This document shows, piece by piece, positions 1 to 7,641 of a stretch of 64,000 bases of DNA (within the stretch, counting starts at the first letter, position 1; each line of letters begins with the position of its first letter). Position numbers and translations under genes: made by a program. Source of the stretch: Saccharibacillus qingshengii (GTDB lineage: Bacteria; Bacillota; Bacilli; Paenibacillales; Paenibacillaceae). The notes under the pieces are model-generated. The model made no database searches. It was not told the origin of the DNA and worked only from the letters and a program-made list of their open reading frames with translations. The stretch spans positions 124,001 through 188,000 of the forward strand of contig NZ_JAAZWC010000001.1 in the NCBI RefSeq assembly GCF_013185195.1. The letters are read 5' to 3'.

Positions 1-212
1 ATCCCATCCTACTTTTCTCAACCCGAACCCCTTCTTTCCCGTATTCCTGTGCAGCTCTCTGCGATTCCCCCATTTAAACACGGGATTTCCGCTCGGCTCA
101 AGAACTTGGACTACCAAGATAATGGGCTGCCATGTTAGCAAGCTAAAGGAAGGAATACGCCAACCTGCAAAAGAACGGTTAAAAGCGGCGGCAGACGGGT
201 AAAGGGAACTAC

Positions 213-239
213 TTGACAGACATGTGTTACAATTAATAA
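213..239 (+). promoter_or_regulatory. possible promoter of the 121-residue protein gene
   Basis: TTGACA at 213-218 is followed after 15 bases by TAATAA at 234-239, about 30 bases before the start codon at 268. The spacer is shorter than the ideal 17, so this is only a candidate sigma-A promoter. I recognise nothing in bases 1-212. Confidence 0.35.
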
Positions 240-267
240 AGGAACAGACAAAAGGAGAGATTTTATT

Positions 268-633
268 ATGGAAATGGTCGGTCAAGAGGTCGAACATGCG
301 CTTTACGGACAGGGACGAATCGTACAGAACGAAGACAACCGGATCGAGGTTAATTTCCCCGGTACGGACGAGAGCAAAAAGTTTATGTATCCCGAAGCCT
401 TCGAGAAATTCCTGAGCATGTCGAATCCCGAGAGCCAGAAGCGGGTACTCAAAGACGTCGAAGCCATGCAGCAGGAGCGTCTTGCGAAAAAGGAACGGGT
501 AGAGCTCGAAGAGCAGCAGCGCCAGGAAGAACGGGCGGCCGCCAAAACGAAAAAACCCGCTGCCCGCAAACCGGCCGCCAAGAAGGCTTCGGCGAAAAGC
601 AAAAAAGCCGAGTCCGAGACTCCGGCAACCTAA
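268..633 (+). CDS. small protein with a Tudor-like N-terminus and a lysine/alanine-rich tail
   Basis: The 121-residue protein starts at ATG 268 behind an AAAGGAG site. Residues 1-50 (GQEVEHALYGQGRIV followed by a short beta-rich stretch) resemble the small Tudor/CarD-like module at the C-terminus of PcrA/UvrD helicases, whose pattern is 'G..V.H..fG.G.V'. Residues 55-85 are a charged, probably coiled helix rich in E, Q and R. Residues 88-115 are a low-complexity basic tail with repeated AAK and KPA units, like the tails of histone H1-like and HU-like bacterial proteins. DNA or RNA polymerase binding is therefore an inference; no enzyme motif is present. I do not recognise a named family. It stands alone, with a TetR gene 66 bp downstream. 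Confidence 0.6.
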   Translation: MEMVGQEVEHALYGQGRIVQNEDNRIEVNFPGTDESKKFMYPEAFEKFLSMSNPESQKRVLKDVEAMQQERLAKKERVELEEQQRQEERAAAKTKKPAARKPAAKKASAKSKKAESETPAT

Positions 634-664
634 AACGCAAAAGTTTCAGACTTTACATGTATAC

Positions 665-680
665 TTGACCGTCTGGTCAA
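665..680. promoter_or_regulatory. palindromic operator in front of the TetR gene
   Basis: TTGACC-GTCT-GGTCAA is a perfect inverted repeat with 6-bp arms, 19 bases before the TetR start. The same layout (TTGACY-N4-RGTCAA) recurs at 1467-1482 before the oxidoreductase gene, which points to one shared regulator, most simply the adjacent TetR protein. Confidence 0.65.
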
Positions 681-699
681 TTACTGGTAGAGTGTCGAT

Positions 700-1281
700 A
701 TGAGCAGACCAAGACAATTTGATGCCGATGCGGCGCTTCACCAGTGTATGGAGGTTTTCTGGGAAAAAGGATACCATGGAACGTCTTACGACGATCTGAC
801 ACGCACGACCCAGGTGAAGAAGCAGAGCTTGTATGGCGTATTCAAAAGCAAGAAGGAATTGTTTCTTCAATCCCTGAAGCTGTACCGGGAACAAACCCTG
901 GAACTTCTGGAAGAACGGATTGCCGCCGAGGCTTCGCCTCTGCGGCAGTTGGAAGCGATCTGCGATGCGGCTTTGTTCCCGGATGCGGAATCGGCGAGTA
1001 GAGGATGCCTCATTATCAACTCGGCACTCGAATTCGGAGGCGAAGACGAAGACGTCAACCGGGAGATCGAGTGGATGTCCAGCCGGATGCAGCAGCTGAT
1101 CGAACAGACGATCCGAAGCGGCCAGGAGCAGGGAATCTTTACCGCTCGTCTGGGCAGCCTGGAATTGGCCGTCCACCTCAACAACGCGATCAGCGGAGCG
1201 AAGGTGATGGAGAAGTCCGGCAGTTCCCGGGAAGAGATTGGCGGCGTCCTGCGCACGGCAGTCGCGTTAATGCAGATATGA
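700..1281 (+). CDS. TetR/AcrR family transcriptional regulator
   Basis: The protein has 193 residues. Residues 9-55 form the TetR helix-turn-helix (ALHQCMEVFWEKGYHGTSYDDL, ending in QSLYGVFKSKKELF), and the rest is a helical ligand-binding and dimer domain with a cysteine at the CLI motif near residue 102. This pattern is seen in AcrR/NemR-type repressors that respond to electrophiles. The ATG at 700 is the natural start, although the ribosome site (GGTAGAG) is weak. A perfect palindrome lies just upstream (665-680) and a sister site lies in front of the flavin oxidoreductase at 1528. The likely role is autorepression plus control of that enzyme, in the manner of NemR with nemA. The ligand is not known from sequence. 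Confidence 0.85.
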   Translation: MSRPRQFDADAALHQCMEVFWEKGYHGTSYDDLTRTTQVKKQSLYGVFKSKKELFLQSLKLYREQTLELLEERIAAEASPLRQLEAICDAALFPDAESASRGCLIINSALEFGGEDEDVNREIEWMSSRMQQLIEQTIRSGQEQGIFTARLGSLELAVHLNNAISGAKVMEKSGSSREEIGGVLRTAVALMQI

Positions 1282-1466
1282 CGTTTAAAAAATCGGTTTC
1301 TTTGCAATGGCATGTATACAAACGTATCGACTTTTTCGACTAAGCGAGTTTCTTCGACGCACAGATCCTGTTTTGGGCTCTACATGCAGCGGTCTGGCGT
1401 CGAAGATGAAGTCGATTTGTGATTTGTGTATATGTCGTAGAAGCGGCCGTTTTTTTTGAATAATTA

Positions 1467-1482
1467 TTGACTATGCAGTCAA
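1467..1482. promoter_or_regulatory. palindromic operator in front of the flavin oxidoreductase gene
   Basis: TTGACT-ATGC-AGTCAA is a perfect inverted repeat with 6-bp arms and the same 4-base spacer as the palindrome at 665-680. It lies 45 bases before the start codon at 1528, a position suitable for blocking transcription. Confidence 0.65.
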
Positions 1483-1527
1483 GAAGTATGGCTTAACCCA
1501 CACCCCACTTTTCAGGAGGCGATTGTT

Positions 1528-2577
1528 ATGACCCACCCGCAATCCGCAAGATCTGTCCAGGCTTTGTTCCAACCGTTTGACGCCGGAAGTTTATCGTTGT
1601 CCAACCGGGTCGTTATGGCTCCGATGACGCGCCAATTCTCGCCGGAAGGCGTACCCGGTTCGAACGTAGCTGCGTATTATCGCCATAGAGCGGAGAACAG
1701 CGTCGGTCTTATCGTCACGGAAGGAACGATTATCGATCATCCGGACGCTTCCAATCAGCAGAACGTTCCGCATCTGTACGGCGAAGCGGCATTGGCCGGA
1801 TGGAAACACGTCGTTGACGAAGTCCATGCAGCGGGCGGCAAAATCATTCCGCAAATCTGGCATATGGGCGCCCGCGGCCAAGTGAACGAGTATACGGAGC
1901 AGGAAGTAGCGGAGCTGGTTCGACAGTTCGCCGCTTCGGCTGCAGCCGCCAAGCAAGCCGAATTTGACGGGATTGAACTGCACGGTGCGCACGAATACCT
2001 GATCGACCAATTTTTCTGGGCCCAAACGAATACCCGTACCGACCGTTACGGCGGCGATTTGGTGAAACGGACCCGCTTTGCGGTTGAAGTGATCGAAGCG
2101 TGCCGGGAAGCGGTTGGCAGCGACTTCCCGATTTTTTTCCGCTTCTCGCAGTGGAAAGGCAGCGATTATAAAGCGAAGCTTGCCCAGACGCCGGAAGAGC
2201 TGGAACGTTTCCTGAAACCGCTGAGCGAAGCGGGCGTCGATATCTTCCACTGCTCCACGCGCCGCTTCTGGGAACCGGAATTCGAAGGCTCCGATCTGAA
2301 TTTGGCCGGATGGACCAAAAAGCTGAGCGGCAAACCGACGATTACGGTCGGTTCCGTCGGATTGGACGGCGAATTCACGAGCTTGTTCTCCGAAGGCAAA
2401 GGCGCCGGCGTAAGCGGCATCGACGATCTGCTCGAACGGCTGGATCGCGGCGAATTCGATCTGGTTGCGATCGGCCGCGCTCTGCTGGCGGATCCGGCTT
2501 GGGCGAGCAAAGTCGAAGAAGGACGTTTGGACGAACTGGTCGCATTCTCGCCTGAGGCTGTGCGGACACTGAACTGA
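1528..2577 (+). CDS. Old Yellow Enzyme family NADH:flavin oxidoreductase
   Basis: This 349-residue FMN-dependent ene-reductase has a TIM barrel. It reduces activated C=C bonds (enones, quinones, nitro compounds) with NAD(P)H. The N-terminal RVVMAPMTRQFSPEG, the substrate-binding motif H152-G-A-H155 followed by EYLIDQFFW, the RYGG loop and the C-terminal phosphate-binding region (TVGSVGL, VAIGRALLADPAW) are all present. The ATG at 1528 has a good AGGAGG site. Two oddities stand out. The segment between QIWHMGA and YTEQEVAELV is much shorter than in usual family members (about 350 versus 360-375 residues), so the active-site capping loop looks deleted. The residue after HGAH is Glu where Gly is common. 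The shared operator suggests control by the upstream TetR regulator. Confidence 0.9.
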   Translation: MTHPQSARSVQALFQPFDAGSLSLSNRVVMAPMTRQFSPEGVPGSNVAAYYRHRAENSVGLIVTEGTIIDHPDASNQQNVPHLYGEAALAGWKHVVDEVHAAGGKIIPQIWHMGARGQVNEYTEQEVAELVRQFAASAAAAKQAEFDGIELHGAHEYLIDQFFWAQTNTRTDRYGGDLVKRTRFAVEVIEACREAVGSDFPIFFRFSQWKGSDYKAKLAQTPEELERFLKPLSEAGVDIFHCSTRRFWEPEFEGSDLNLAGWTKKLSGKPTITVGSVGLDGEFTSLFSEGKGAGVSGIDDLLERLDRGEFDLVAIGRALLADPAWASKVEEGRLDELVAFSPEAVRTLN

Positions 2578-2699
2578 TTGTTCCCCGCTCCCGCTTTATT
2601 GAATGGATCACCGCTCCATGATACGATCAAACCACATCGGGCGTGGCGGGGGAGAAGTGTCTGTGTCCCCATACTCGAGTCACGGAGGAGGGGCGGATA

Positions 2700-3260
2700 T
2701 TGAATACGGCAAAAGAGAGATTGAACCGGATGCGAGAGAACGGCGCTTCCCAGGAAGAGGCTTTTGCGCTGTTTGACACCTTGGAACCGATAGATTCTGA
2801 AGACATGTGGGATTTGTGGAAAGGTTCGGAGATTGTTTCCGGACATCCGCTCGAAGGCCTGCTGAGCGTATCGGGCTGGTACGGCAAACAGTTCGAGAAC
2901 GCCGAGCATGTCCATCCGTTGGTTTTTCAAAAAAAGAACGGCGAACTGTATGCGGTCAACCCGCGGTGGATTCCCATGAATCTGCCGTTCGACAAAATCT
3001 CCCGCAGTCCGATCCGCCCGGCGATGACGCTTGCGCGTCCGCTGCTTCGCACGCGCAGGAGTGCGGCGCGGCTGCGTCAGATCGAACATCGCGGCAAAGT
3101 CAGTGCGGCCATGGTCTACGACCACAAAGACATTATCGATGTATTCCGAAAAGTGGATCCCGATACGCTGTTTGCGGTCATGGACATCAAGAAGATAGAC
3201 AGCGGCAGAAGCTATTTCTTCGTGCTGGAACGCATGAAAGGGAAGAGGTTCAGCCCGTAA
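2700..3260 (+). CDS. GXWXG/DUF4334 domain protein
   Basis: I place the start at TTG 2700, because GGAGGAGGGG lies at 2685-2693 with ideal spacing; the in-frame GTG at 2643 has no ribosome site. This gives 186 residues. The N-terminal part carries the GXWXG-type pattern (LWKGSEIVSGHPLEGLL then SGWYGKQF), and the C-terminal part (MVYDHKDIIDVFRKVDPDTLFAVMDIKK) matches the DUF4334 domain. The two domains commonly occur together in one small soluble protein. No catalytic function is established for the family that I can state. The gene stands alone and is followed by a terminator-like hairpin at 3274-3310. Confidence 0.75.
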   Translation: MNTAKERLNRMRENGASQEEAFALFDTLEPIDSEDMWDLWKGSEIVSGHPLEGLLSVSGWYGKQFENAEHVHPLVFQKKNGELYAVNPRWIPMNLPFDKISRSPIRPAMTLARPLLRTRRSAARLRQIEHRGKVSAAMVYDHKDIIDVFRKVDPDTLFAVMDIKKIDSGRSYFFVLERMKGKRFSP

Positions 3261-3273
3261 TCCGGCAGTACCC

Positions 3274-3310
3274 AAAGAAGCCGACGACGTCCGCGTTTGG
3301 CTTCTTTTTA
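3274..3310 (+). terminator. rho-independent terminator after the DUF4334 gene
   Basis: AAAGAAGCC (3274-3282) pairs with GGCTTCTTT (3299-3307), followed by a short T run, 14 bases after the stop codon. Confidence 0.7.
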
Positions 3311-3526
3311 TAATTAAATAAAAAAACCCCGGATAAGGATTGCGTTTAAGCAAAGGATAGGTTATAGTAAGGGTATAGCAAATGACAACGCAATCGGAAC
3401 TCACCTATTTCAGAGGGTTATGATTCGCTAGAGTAATAACCTTGTGAAATATGTGATTTTTAATTTTATCGGATTATTTCTGAATAAACTAAGTCATGTA
3501 AAATTTAATTTTTGGAGGTACCTCAC

Positions 3527-3727
3527 ATGCAAACAGGTACAGTTAAATGGTTCAACGCGGATAAAGGATTTGGCTTCATCGAAATCGAAGGCGGCAACGA
3601 CGTGTTCGTTCACTTCTCCGCTATTCAAGACGAAGGTTTCAAAACATTGGACGAAGGACAACGCGTAGAATTCAACGTTGTTCAAGGCAGCCGTGGACCA
3701 CAAGCGGAAAACGTTGTAAAACTGTAA
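3527..3727 (+). CDS. cold shock protein, CspA family
   Basis: The 66-residue single-stranded nucleic acid binding protein has one OB fold and acts as an RNA chaperone in the cytoplasm. It carries both RNP motifs (KGFGFIE and VFVHF) and the [18 protein letters not shown] start. The ATG at 3527 sits 8 bases behind GGAGGT; an ATG 15 bases earlier lacks a ribosome site. A long AT-rich leader (roughly 3340-3520) precedes it, as expected for cold shock genes whose 5' untranslated region controls translation. The gene is monocistronic, with a strong palindromic terminator at 3741-3773. Confidence 0.95.
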   Translation: MQTGTVKWFNADKGFGFIEIEGGNDVFVHFSAIQDEGFKTLDEGQRVEFNVVQGSRGPQAENVVKL

Positions 3728-3740
3728 TTCCGTTTTTAAA

Positions 3741-3773
3741 AACATCTTTAGCCTAGGCTAAAGATGTTTTTTT
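3741..3773 (+). terminator. terminator of the cold shock gene
   Basis: AACATCTTTAGCC pairs perfectly with GGCTAAAGATGTT around a TA centre, followed by seven T residues. Confidence 0.9.
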
Positions 3774-3790
3774 CATTTCATCGTTCAGTT

Positions 3791-3836
3791 AAAAGCCGGA
3801 TCAACGCAGCATATCTGCGTCGATCCGGCTTTTTTA
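3791..3836. terminator. bidirectional terminator between the csp and AraC genes
   Basis: AAAAGCCGGATC, then ACGCAG, pairs with CTGCGT and GATCCGGCTTTTTT, with T runs in both directions. It overlaps the 3' end of the minus-strand AraC gene and probably serves that gene. Confidence 0.8.
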
Positions 3837-4781
3837 TTTTCCCGCACCCAATGGGTTCCCTTCCATCGATCCAAGATAAGCCTGGCGCATTCGCCGAATA
3901 TCCGCACGCGGCGATACACCGAACAGCCGTGAATATTCCCGGCTGAACTGCGACTGGCTCTCGTAACCGACACGAAACGCAATCTCCGCTACATCTTCCG
4001 ATTCACCAAGCAGCAGACGCCTGGCTTCCTGCAGCCGAAGCTGCTTTTGAAACTGGATCGGACTCATAGTCGTCACTTCTTTGAAATGACGGTGCAGCGA
4101 AGAAACGCTCATATGGGCCAACTCCGCCAAATCGCCAATCCGAAACGGATCGGTATAGCGTGCGAGAATGTGTTCGATCACCTGGCGGATCCGAATCGCA
4201 CTGCTGCCTTCCAAGGCCATCTGCCGCAGCACTTCACCGTGGGGACCCTGCAGAACCCAATAGAGTACTTCTTTTTTGTATAAAGGTGCGAGAAACGAAG
4301 AATGCGGGGGCATATCCAGCAGGGAAGCCAACCGGAACATTGCGTCCAGCAGCTGCGGCTCGGCTTCGCTGATAAACAGGGCCTGTTTGGCATTTTTCCG
4401 CCGGGGCGGCCGAAGTTCTTCTTCGGAAAGCAGCTCCAGAATCTCGACCGGCGAGAATTCGAACTTGATCGCCAAATAAGGCGAATCGACCGAAGCTTCG
4501 ATGACTTGTCCGGTGATCGGCAGTTCGACCGAGGTAACGATATAATGGCCGGCGCCGTACCGATAGCGTTCTTCGCCCAGCAGCACTTCTTTTTCTCCCT
4601 GCACAATCAGACAAAACGAACTTTCGCTAACCCGGGCGATCGGCTCCGTCATGATCGATTCCCGGATCAGGAACAAAGACGCAATAGGGGTGGCATGCAC
4701 ACCGTCTCCGGCGGTATGACGTTCGATCAGTTGGCTCCAGTCGTACGCTGTACGGGTTTTTGGGGTGAACGTTTGGGTCAT
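3834..4781 (-). CDS. AraC family regulator with AraC_N domain
   Basis: The protein has 315 residues. The N-terminal part (about 20-180; SSFCLIVQGEKEVLLGEERYRY) is the cupin-like AraC_N domain found in regulators of aldehyde and alcohol reductases. Residues 195-300 hold the two AraC helix-turn-helix units (IGDLAELAHMSVSSLHRHFK and EDVAEIAFRVGYESQSQFSR). The start has GGAGG seven bases upstream. It is divergent from the aldo/keto reductase gene at 5002, so it most likely activates that gene. Two direct AAGTATCC repeats at 4937-4944 and 4953-4960 in the shared intergenic region are candidate binding half-sites. The effector is unknown. Confidence 0.9.
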   Translation of the reverse strand: MTQTFTPKTRTAYDWSQLIERHTAGDGVHATPIASLFLIRESIMTEPIARVSESSFCLIVQGEKEVLLGEERYRYGAGHYIVTSVELPITGQVIEASVDSPYLAIKFEFSPVEILELLSEEELRPPRRKNAKQALFISEAEPQLLDAMFRLASLLDMPPHSSFLAPLYKKEVLYWVLQGPHGEVLRQMALEGSSAIRIRQVIEHILARYTDPFRIGDLAELAHMSVSSLHRHFKEVTTMSPIQFQKQLRLQEARRLLLGESEDVAEIAFRVGYESQSQFSREYSRLFGVSPRADIRRMRQAYLGSMEGNPLGAGK

Positions 4782-5001
4782 TGTCCGTCCTCCTTTCGGT
4801 GTTTCTTTGTCTTTTGCCGTATTCCTTCACTGTACCGGATATCTGTCGGTTGAGAAAGGGCAGCGAGAGGATTAGGCAAAAACTCGCGCCGAATAACCTT
4901 GGGAATCGGGTGCGCGATAGCGCATAATCGAAATAGAAGTATCCACAAATAAAAGTATCCGATCGAAAAGATCCGACAGATCGTCAAAGGAGGCAGCTGC
5001 C

Positions 5002-5982
5002 ATGGAATACGTAAAACTCGGAAAAACCGGTTTGGAGGTCTCAAGATTCAGTTTGGGCTGTATGGGCTTTGGAGATTCCACGAAATGGGTTCACCCCTGG
5101 GTCCTGGACGAGGAGAACAGCCGTCCGGTGATCCGCAGAGCGCTGGAGCTTGGCATTAACTTTTTTGATACGGCCAATGTGTATTCGATGGGGGCGAGCG
5201 AAGAAATTCTCGGCCGGGCGATCCGCGATTATGCCAACCGCGACGAAGTGGTCCTCGCCACCAAACTGCACGGACGTATGCACGAAGGTCCGAACGGCGC
5301 CGGGTTGTCCCGCAAAGCGATTCTGAGCGAGATCGACAAAAGTCTTGCCCGGCTGGGGACGGATTACGTCGACTTGTATATCATTCACCGCTGGGATCCC
5401 CATACGCCGATCGAAGAAACGATGGAGGCGCTGCACGATGTCGTCAAATCCGGCAAAGCCCGCTATATCGGGGCTTCCGCCATGTACGCGTGGCAGTTCC
5501 AGAAAGCGCTGCATACGGCAGGCAAGCATGGCTGGACCAAGTTCGTCTCGATGCAGAACCATCTGAATCTGATCTACCGCGAGGAAGAACGGGAAATGCT
5601 GCCGCTGTGCCGGGAAGAAGGAATCGGCGTTACGCCGTACAGTCCGCTCGCTTCCGGACGATTGACGCGCAGCCCGGACGAGAAGACGCACCGGTCGGAG
5701 ACCGATCGGGTGCAGAAGTCCAAATACGACGCGACGGCCGATGCCGACAGCGTGATCGTCGAACGCGTGGCGGAGCTGGCGTCCAGGCACGGCGTCCCGC
5801 GCAGTCATATCGCCTTATCCTGGCTGCTGCACCAACAGCCGGTTGCGTCTCCGATCATTGGAGCAACGAAAATCGCCCACCTGGAAGATGCGATTGGCGC
5901 GCTTAATGTAAAGCTTACGGACGAAGAACGCTTATACCTCGAAGAGCCTTATGTCCCGCACAAGATTGTCGGGCACAGCTGA
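5002..5982 (+). CDS. aldo/keto reductase
   Basis: This 326-residue NADPH-dependent carbonyl reductase has the AKR TIM-barrel fold. The catalytic tetrad can be read as D56, Y61, K88 and H129, and the C-terminal coenzyme region (SPIIGATKIAHLEDAI) is complete. The start at ATG 5002 follows AAAGGAGG. The sequence is closest in style to the AKR11/AKR13-like group of general stress or sugar aldehyde reductases. The divergent AraC_N regulator next door supports inducible aldehyde or ketone detoxification. The substrate cannot be read from the sequence. A strong terminator follows at 6009-6046. Confidence 0.92.
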   Translation: MEYVKLGKTGLEVSRFSLGCMGFGDSTKWVHPWVLDEENSRPVIRRALELGINFFDTANVYSMGASEEILGRAIRDYANRDEVVLATKLHGRMHEGPNGAGLSRKAILSEIDKSLARLGTDYVDLYIIHRWDPHTPIEETMEALHDVVKSGKARYIGASAMYAWQFQKALHTAGKHGWTKFVSMQNHLNLIYREEEREMLPLCREEGIGVTPYSPLASGRLTRSPDEKTHRSETDRVQKSKYDATADADSVIVERVAELASRHGVPRSHIALSWLLHQQPVASPIIGATKIAHLEDAIGALNVKLTDEERLYLEEPYVPHKIVGHS

Positions 5983-6008
5983 CTGTAGACCGCGTATAGC
6001 CCTCCAAG

Positions 6009-6046
6009 ACCTGTTTTAACGCTCCGAGCGTTGAGACAGGTTTTTT
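6009..6046 (+). terminator. terminator of the aldo/keto reductase gene
   Basis: ACCTGT, then ACGCT, pairs with AGCGT and ACAGGT, followed by six T residues. Confidence 0.85.
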
Positions 6047-6097
6047 GCGTCGGGAACAGCATCATCCACCCCCAATTCAAGCAGCGAATCCACAAAG

Positions 6098-6138
6098 TTG
6101 ATCTATCTGTATAAATGATATACAATACTATCAAATGA
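6098..6138 (+). promoter_or_regulatory. SMR operon promoter with overlapping operator-like site
   Basis: TTGATC (6098-6103), a 17-base spacer and TACAAT (6121-6126) form a good sigma-A promoter. ATACTATCAAATGA (6125-6138) starts within the -10 box and matches 13 of 14 bases of ATACTATCAAGTGA at 6844-6857 before the TetR gene. A TATCA-AA-TGATA palindrome lies at 6129-6140. Confidence 0.65.
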
Positions 6139-6172
6139 TAGATTTAATATTCAGATAAAGGAGAGTGTGAAG

Positions 6173-6517
6173 ATGGCTTGGTTTCTTCTTGTTGCAGGCG
6201 GTATTTTGGAAATTGGATGGGCACTGGGATTGGCGCTTTCCGACGGATTCTCCAAAGTGGAGATCGTAATTCCTACCCTATTTTTGATGGCAGGCAGCTT
6301 TTATTTGTTTGCCAAATCGCTCAAAGTTCTTCCGGTCTCTACGGCTTATGCCGTATTCACGGGATTGGGATCGTTCGGCACGGCGGTTCTCGGGATGCTC
6401 TTTTTGGGAGATGCGGTCAGTCTGCCCAAAATCATTTTGGTATTCACCTTGATTTTTTGCATCATCGGTTTGAAAGTCGTGTCGACTCCATCCAAGGAAG
6501 CGGGGCATAAAATATGA
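6173..6517 (+). CDS. SMR family multidrug efflux protein, first subunit
   Basis: The protein has 114 residues with four membrane helices typical of small multidrug resistance proteins. The key glutamate is E13 in helix 1 (GGILEIGWALG), and the helix 3 motif AYAVFTGLGSFGTAVLG is present. I chose ATG 6173, nine bases after AAAGGAG; the GTG at 6167 is too close to that site. The gene overlaps the second subunit by four bases (ATGA), so the two are co-translated and probably form a heterodimeric proton/cation antiporter of the YkkCD/YvdRS kind. The downstream TetR gene and shared operator indicate drug-inducible expression. Substrates cannot be told; guanidinium export is an alternative. Confidence 0.9.
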   Translation: MAWFLLVAGGILEIGWALGLALSDGFSKVEIVIPTLFLMAGSFYLFAKSLKVLPVSTAYAVFTGLGSFGTAVLGMLFLGDAVSLPKIILVFTLIFCIIGLKVVSTPSKEAGHKI

Positions 6518-6828
6518 GTTGGATTTTTTTGATCTTGGCCGGTTGTTTTGAAGTCGGAGGCGTGATCTTTTTGAAGCTTTCCGAAGGATTTACGAAGTTG
6601 AAGTATACGTTGGCCGTCGTTTTGTTCATGGGTCTGAGTTTTATTCTTCTTTCTTTTTCGCTCAAAGAGATTCCGATCAGTATCGGATACGGCATCTGGA
6701 CAGGTATAGGCGCTTCGGGAAGCGTGCTGCTGGGCATGTATCTGTTCAAAGAACCCAAGAATATGAAAAAGTTGGCGTTCGTGGCGGGAATCGTGCTGAG
6801 CATTGTAGGACTGAAGTTGGCCGCTTGA
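6514..6828 (+). CDS. SMR family multidrug efflux protein, second subunit
   Basis: The 104-residue partner of the preceding SMR protein also has four membrane helices and the essential glutamate E13 (LAGCFEVGGVIF). It also has the helix 3 motif GYGIWTGIGASGSVLLGMYLF. It starts inside the stop codon of the first gene (ATGA overlap). Paired SMR genes of unequal length are characteristic of heterodimeric pumps, the two chains being inserted in opposite orientations. The short C-terminus (LKLAA), versus the longer tail of its partner, fits this. The TetR gene begins about 70 bases after the stop. Confidence 0.9.
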   Translation: MSWIFLILAGCFEVGGVIFLKLSEGFTKLKYTLAVVLFMGLSFILLSFSLKEIPISIGYGIWTGIGASGSVLLGMYLFKEPKNMKKLAFVAGIVLSIVGLKLAA

Positions 6829-6843
6829 TTGGGCTGATATGCT

Positions 6844-6857
6844 ATACTATCAAGTGA
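6844..6857 (+). promoter_or_regulatory. operator-like site before the TetR gene of the SMR operon
   Basis: ATACTATCAAGTGA overlaps a TATACT -10-like box at 6843-6848 and matches 13 of 14 bases of the site overlapping the SMR promoter at 6125-6138. This suggests TetR autoregulation. Confidence 0.6.
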
Positions 6858-6898
6858 GTCATTTTCAATTAAATATGCGGCTCACGAAGAGGTGTAAC

Positions 6899-7468
6899 AT
6901 GACAAAGAAAGAACTAACTTCAATTAAGCAGATGCGTTTAAATACAATTCTGGACGAAGCGACGACCTGTCTGATCGAAAATCCGGGAGCCTCCATGAAC
7001 GAGATCGCGGAAGCCGCGGGGATCGGAATCGCAACCCTGCATCGTTACGTGGAGAGTCGGGAGCAGCTGATGGTCCATTTGAGCTTTCGGGCGATCGAAG
7101 TGGTGGCCGAGACGATTGAACCGATCAAGCTGGATGAAACGAATTACGAATCCTATATTCCCAAACTGATTGAAGCGTTGATTCCGTTAGGGGACAAAAT
7201 CTATTTCCTGGACCACGAAGTCAGCGTCAACCGAAGCAAAGAAGTCGAAGAGAAAGATCAAGTGCTGAGAGAACCTCTGCTTCATGCGATCGGATTCCTG
7301 CAGCAAAAAGGGTATTTTCGCCAAGACGCAAACAAAAATTGGATCGTCGACGTTCTGTACTCGTTGTTGTTCTTGACCTGGCAGCAGGTGGCCGACGGGA
7401 ATATTGCGCGAAATTCCGCTGCCGAGCTGCTATTAAGCACGTTCTATCACGGTTTTAAACAGAACTGA
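6899..7468 (+). CDS. TetR/AcrR family regulator of the SMR pump
   Basis: The protein has 189 residues. I chose ATG 6899, which follows AAGAGGTG; an in-frame ATG at 6839 would read through the operator-like site. Residues 15-60 form the TetR helix-turn-helix (GASMNEIAEAAGIGIATLHRYVESREQLM). The remainder is a helical effector domain with a tryptophan-rich C-terminus. Position and shared upstream sequence motifs make it the probable repressor of the two SMR genes and of itself. Confidence 0.85.
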   Translation: MTKKELTSIKQMRLNTILDEATTCLIENPGASMNEIAEAAGIGIATLHRYVESREQLMVHLSFRAIEVVAETIEPIKLDETNYESYIPKLIEALIPLGDKIYFLDHEVSVNRSKEVEEKDQVLREPLLHAIGFLQQKGYFRQDANKNWIVDVLYSLLFLTWQQVADGNIARNSAAELLLSTFYHGFKQN

Positions 7469-7641
7469 CCAAGAATACCGTCAAATCGGGCTCGAATTCA
7501 AAACGTAAACGGACCTGTCCGATTACGACCTGCCAGCTCTTCTTGTTGTCGCCATGAACGATTCAAGTACAGGCTCCCCGGCGCTATACTTGGAGTCGTA
7601 ACGAACAAGAGTCTTTCAGGTTGAATCGGGAGGGTATAGGG

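Noticed and set aside
1..212. Possible riboswitch or leader RNA before the first gene
   Set aside because: I looked for known riboswitch cores and a terminator/antiterminator pair and could not match any; the candidate promoter lies downstream of this stretch.
2166..3404. 412-codon minus-strand open frame
   Set aside because: It lies antisense to the oxidoreductase and DUF4334 genes, is rich in Arg/Ser/Pro and has no family motif, a GC-driven shadow.
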